A DNA stretch of 64,000 nucleotides from Asanoa ferruginea (GTDB lineage Bacteria > Actinomycetota > Actinomycetes > Mycobacteriales > Micromonosporaceae): positions 3,720,001 through 3,784,000 of the forward strand of contig NZ_QUMQ01000001.1 in NCBI RefSeq assembly GCF_003387075.1, given 5' to 3'. A model generated the notes under the pieces. It saw nothing but the letters and a program-made list of their open reading frames with translations. It had not been told where the DNA came from and made no database searches. The position numbers and the translations under genes were made by a program. Position 1 is the first letter of the stretch. Every line of letters starts with the position of its first letter. This document shows, piece by piece, positions 63,011-64,000 of this stretch.

Positions 63011-64000
63011 TCGCGATGACCACCGCACGCGAGGTGCTCACCGAGGCCCGCGACGCCTATTACGGCGGCGACCTCGCGCGGGCCCGGGAGCGCGCCGAGA
63101 CCATCGCCGACCTGGCCGCCGACGACGCGACCCAGGCGGCCGCGCTGACCATCCTGGGCCTGTGCGCCGCGCGGGCCGACCGCGCCGGTGAAGGCCTGTT
63201 CATCGCGGCCGCGGAGCGGTTCGCCAGGGTGCCGGCAATCGACCGCGACCACGTCGGCGAATACGGCTGCGCGCTGGCCCTGGCCGGCCGGCCCGCCGAC
63301 GCGGAGCCGTTGCTGCGCCGGGCGCTGGCGATCGGGGCCGGCTCCGCTGACGCCTGGCGCTGCATGGGCAACGTGCTCGTCGAGCGGGGCGACCTCGCCG
63401 CCGGCCGCCGCACGCTGAGCGCCGCACTGCGCGCGTTCCCGCAAGACTGGCTGATCGCGGTCGCGCTCGCCGAGGTGGTCTTCCTGACCTCCGCCGACCC
63501 GCGCGCCAGCGCCGACGCCTGGGCGGTGGCCGGCTCGCTGTGCGACAGCGCCGGCCAGGCGGAGGTGTCCTACAACGCCTACGGTCGGGCCGTCGAGCTC
63601 GCACCCGACGACGTCAACCTGCTGATGCAGAAGGCCGGCGCGTGCGCCGCGCTCGACGAGGTCGACGAGGTCCGCGCGCTCGTGGCGCGGGCGCAGGAGC
63701 TCGCGCCGACCGGGTTCGAGCTGGCGCCGCTGCTGGTCGTGCTCGGCAGCCAGCTCCTGACCGGCGCACACCAGGACGTCGCGGCCGACCTGCTGCACCG
63801 CGCCATCGCGGCGCAGCCCGAGCACGCCCGGGCGCACGCCGTCCTGGGCGAGCTGCACCGGGTGACCGGCGCGTTCGACCAGGCCATCGAGGCGCTCGAC
63901 CGGGCGGTGGCGCTCGACCCCGACGACGCCTACGCCATCGGGACCCGGGGCCAGGTGCGCCTCGCCACGGAGCGCCACGACGACGCGATCGACGACCTGG
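63007..64000 (+). CDS. TPR-repeat protein, cut by the window end
   Basis: The frame is open from GTG 63007 (or ATG 63016) to the end of the window, at least 331 residues. The sequence consists of tetratricopeptide repeats: ALTILGLCAARADRAGEGLFIAAAERFARV, EYGCALALAGRPADAEPLLRRALAIG, AWRCMGNVLVERGDLAAGRRTLSAALRAFP, AHAVLGELHRVTGAFDQAIEALDRAVALDPDDAYA and more. TPR arrays bind partner proteins. The GTG start overlaps the previous stop, so it is translationally coupled to the two metallopeptidase-like genes. Any C-terminal effector domain lies outside the window. Confidence 0.85.
   Translation, partial: MIAMTTAREVLTEARDAYYGGDLARARERAETIADLAADDATQAAALTILGLCAARADRAGEGLFIAAAERFARVPAIDRDHVGEYGCALALAGRPADAEPLLRRALAIGAGSADAWRCMGNVLVERGDLAAGRRTLSAALRAFPQDWLIAVALAEVVFLTSADPRASADAWAVAGSLCDSAGQAEVSYNAYGRAVELAPDDVNLLMQKAGACAALDEVDEVRALVARAQELAPTGFELAPLLVVLGSQLLTGAHQDVAADLLHRAIAAQPEHARAHAVLGELHRVTGAFDQAIEALDRAVALDPDDAYAIGTRGQVRLATERHDDAIDDL

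Overview
The window is high-GC actinobacterial DNA. Gene content and order (argS-lysA-hom, thrC, thrB, rho, rpmE-prfA-prmC-sua5, the F-type ATP synthase operon, murA, PduO adenosyltransferase, nucS) point to a member of the Micromonosporaceae (relatives of Micromonospora, Actinoplanes, Asanoa); the genus cannot be fixed from sequence alone. Most of the window is housekeeping chromosome into which accessory genes have been interleaved. Many genes look leaderless, with a TANNNT hexamer 6-8 bases before the start codon, and convergent genes often overlap at their 3' ends.

Layout. 1-1765: 3' part of a large serine recombinase abutting a tRNA-Arg(CCG), probably one end of an integrated element. 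2009-4746: a small secreted/anchored protein, a degenerate IS630-type protein, and DUF305/DUF3105 membrane proteins. 4843-9262: argS, lysA, hom. 9263-10108: a 35-bp GT-rich tandem array ending in an AT-rich palindrome. 10047-13229: a WYL regulator, a divergent oxidoreductase, then thrC. 13308-18918: RND and MFS transporters and an SPFH/ribbon-helix-helix pair. 18960-22316: thrB and rho. 22558-25018: a bacterial nitric oxide synthase, then a 120-bp palindrome and a second GT-rich repeat block. 25019-36034: a T4-Pnkp-like kinase/phosphatase, rpmE, prfA, endonuclease V, a ClpN-HTH protein with two operator-like palindromes, a DUF11 surface protein, a diguanylate cyclase, prmC, two YrdC-domain proteins around a tyrosine phosphatase, and an SDR-DUF2867 protein. 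36140-45906: the ATP synthase genes, with an LCP cell-wall ligase flanked by two terminators placed between atpD and a short atpC. 45903-53358: 3-hydroxyacyl-CoA dehydrogenase, murA with Asp at the catalytic Cys position, PduO adenosyltransferase, an ABC exporter and an ethylmalonyl-CoA-mutase-like (MeaA) protein. The dehydrogenase, the adenosyltransferase and the B12-dependent mutase may cooperate in acyl-CoA metabolism.

The least explained parts are at the right. 53435-58096 is a tightly coupled minus-strand operon (small helical protein, helical/membrane protein, FtsK/SpoIIIE-type ATPase with a 12-residue-repeat tail, membrane protein) behind a perfect 8-3-8 palindrome. 59462-64000, cut by the window end, is a plus-strand operon of a membrane-anchored helical protein, a predicted HELGH metallopeptidase, a paralogue of it that has lost zinc ligands, and a TPR protein. 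These two operons and the paired palindrome-plus-repeat loci are the best candidates for undescribed biology here.
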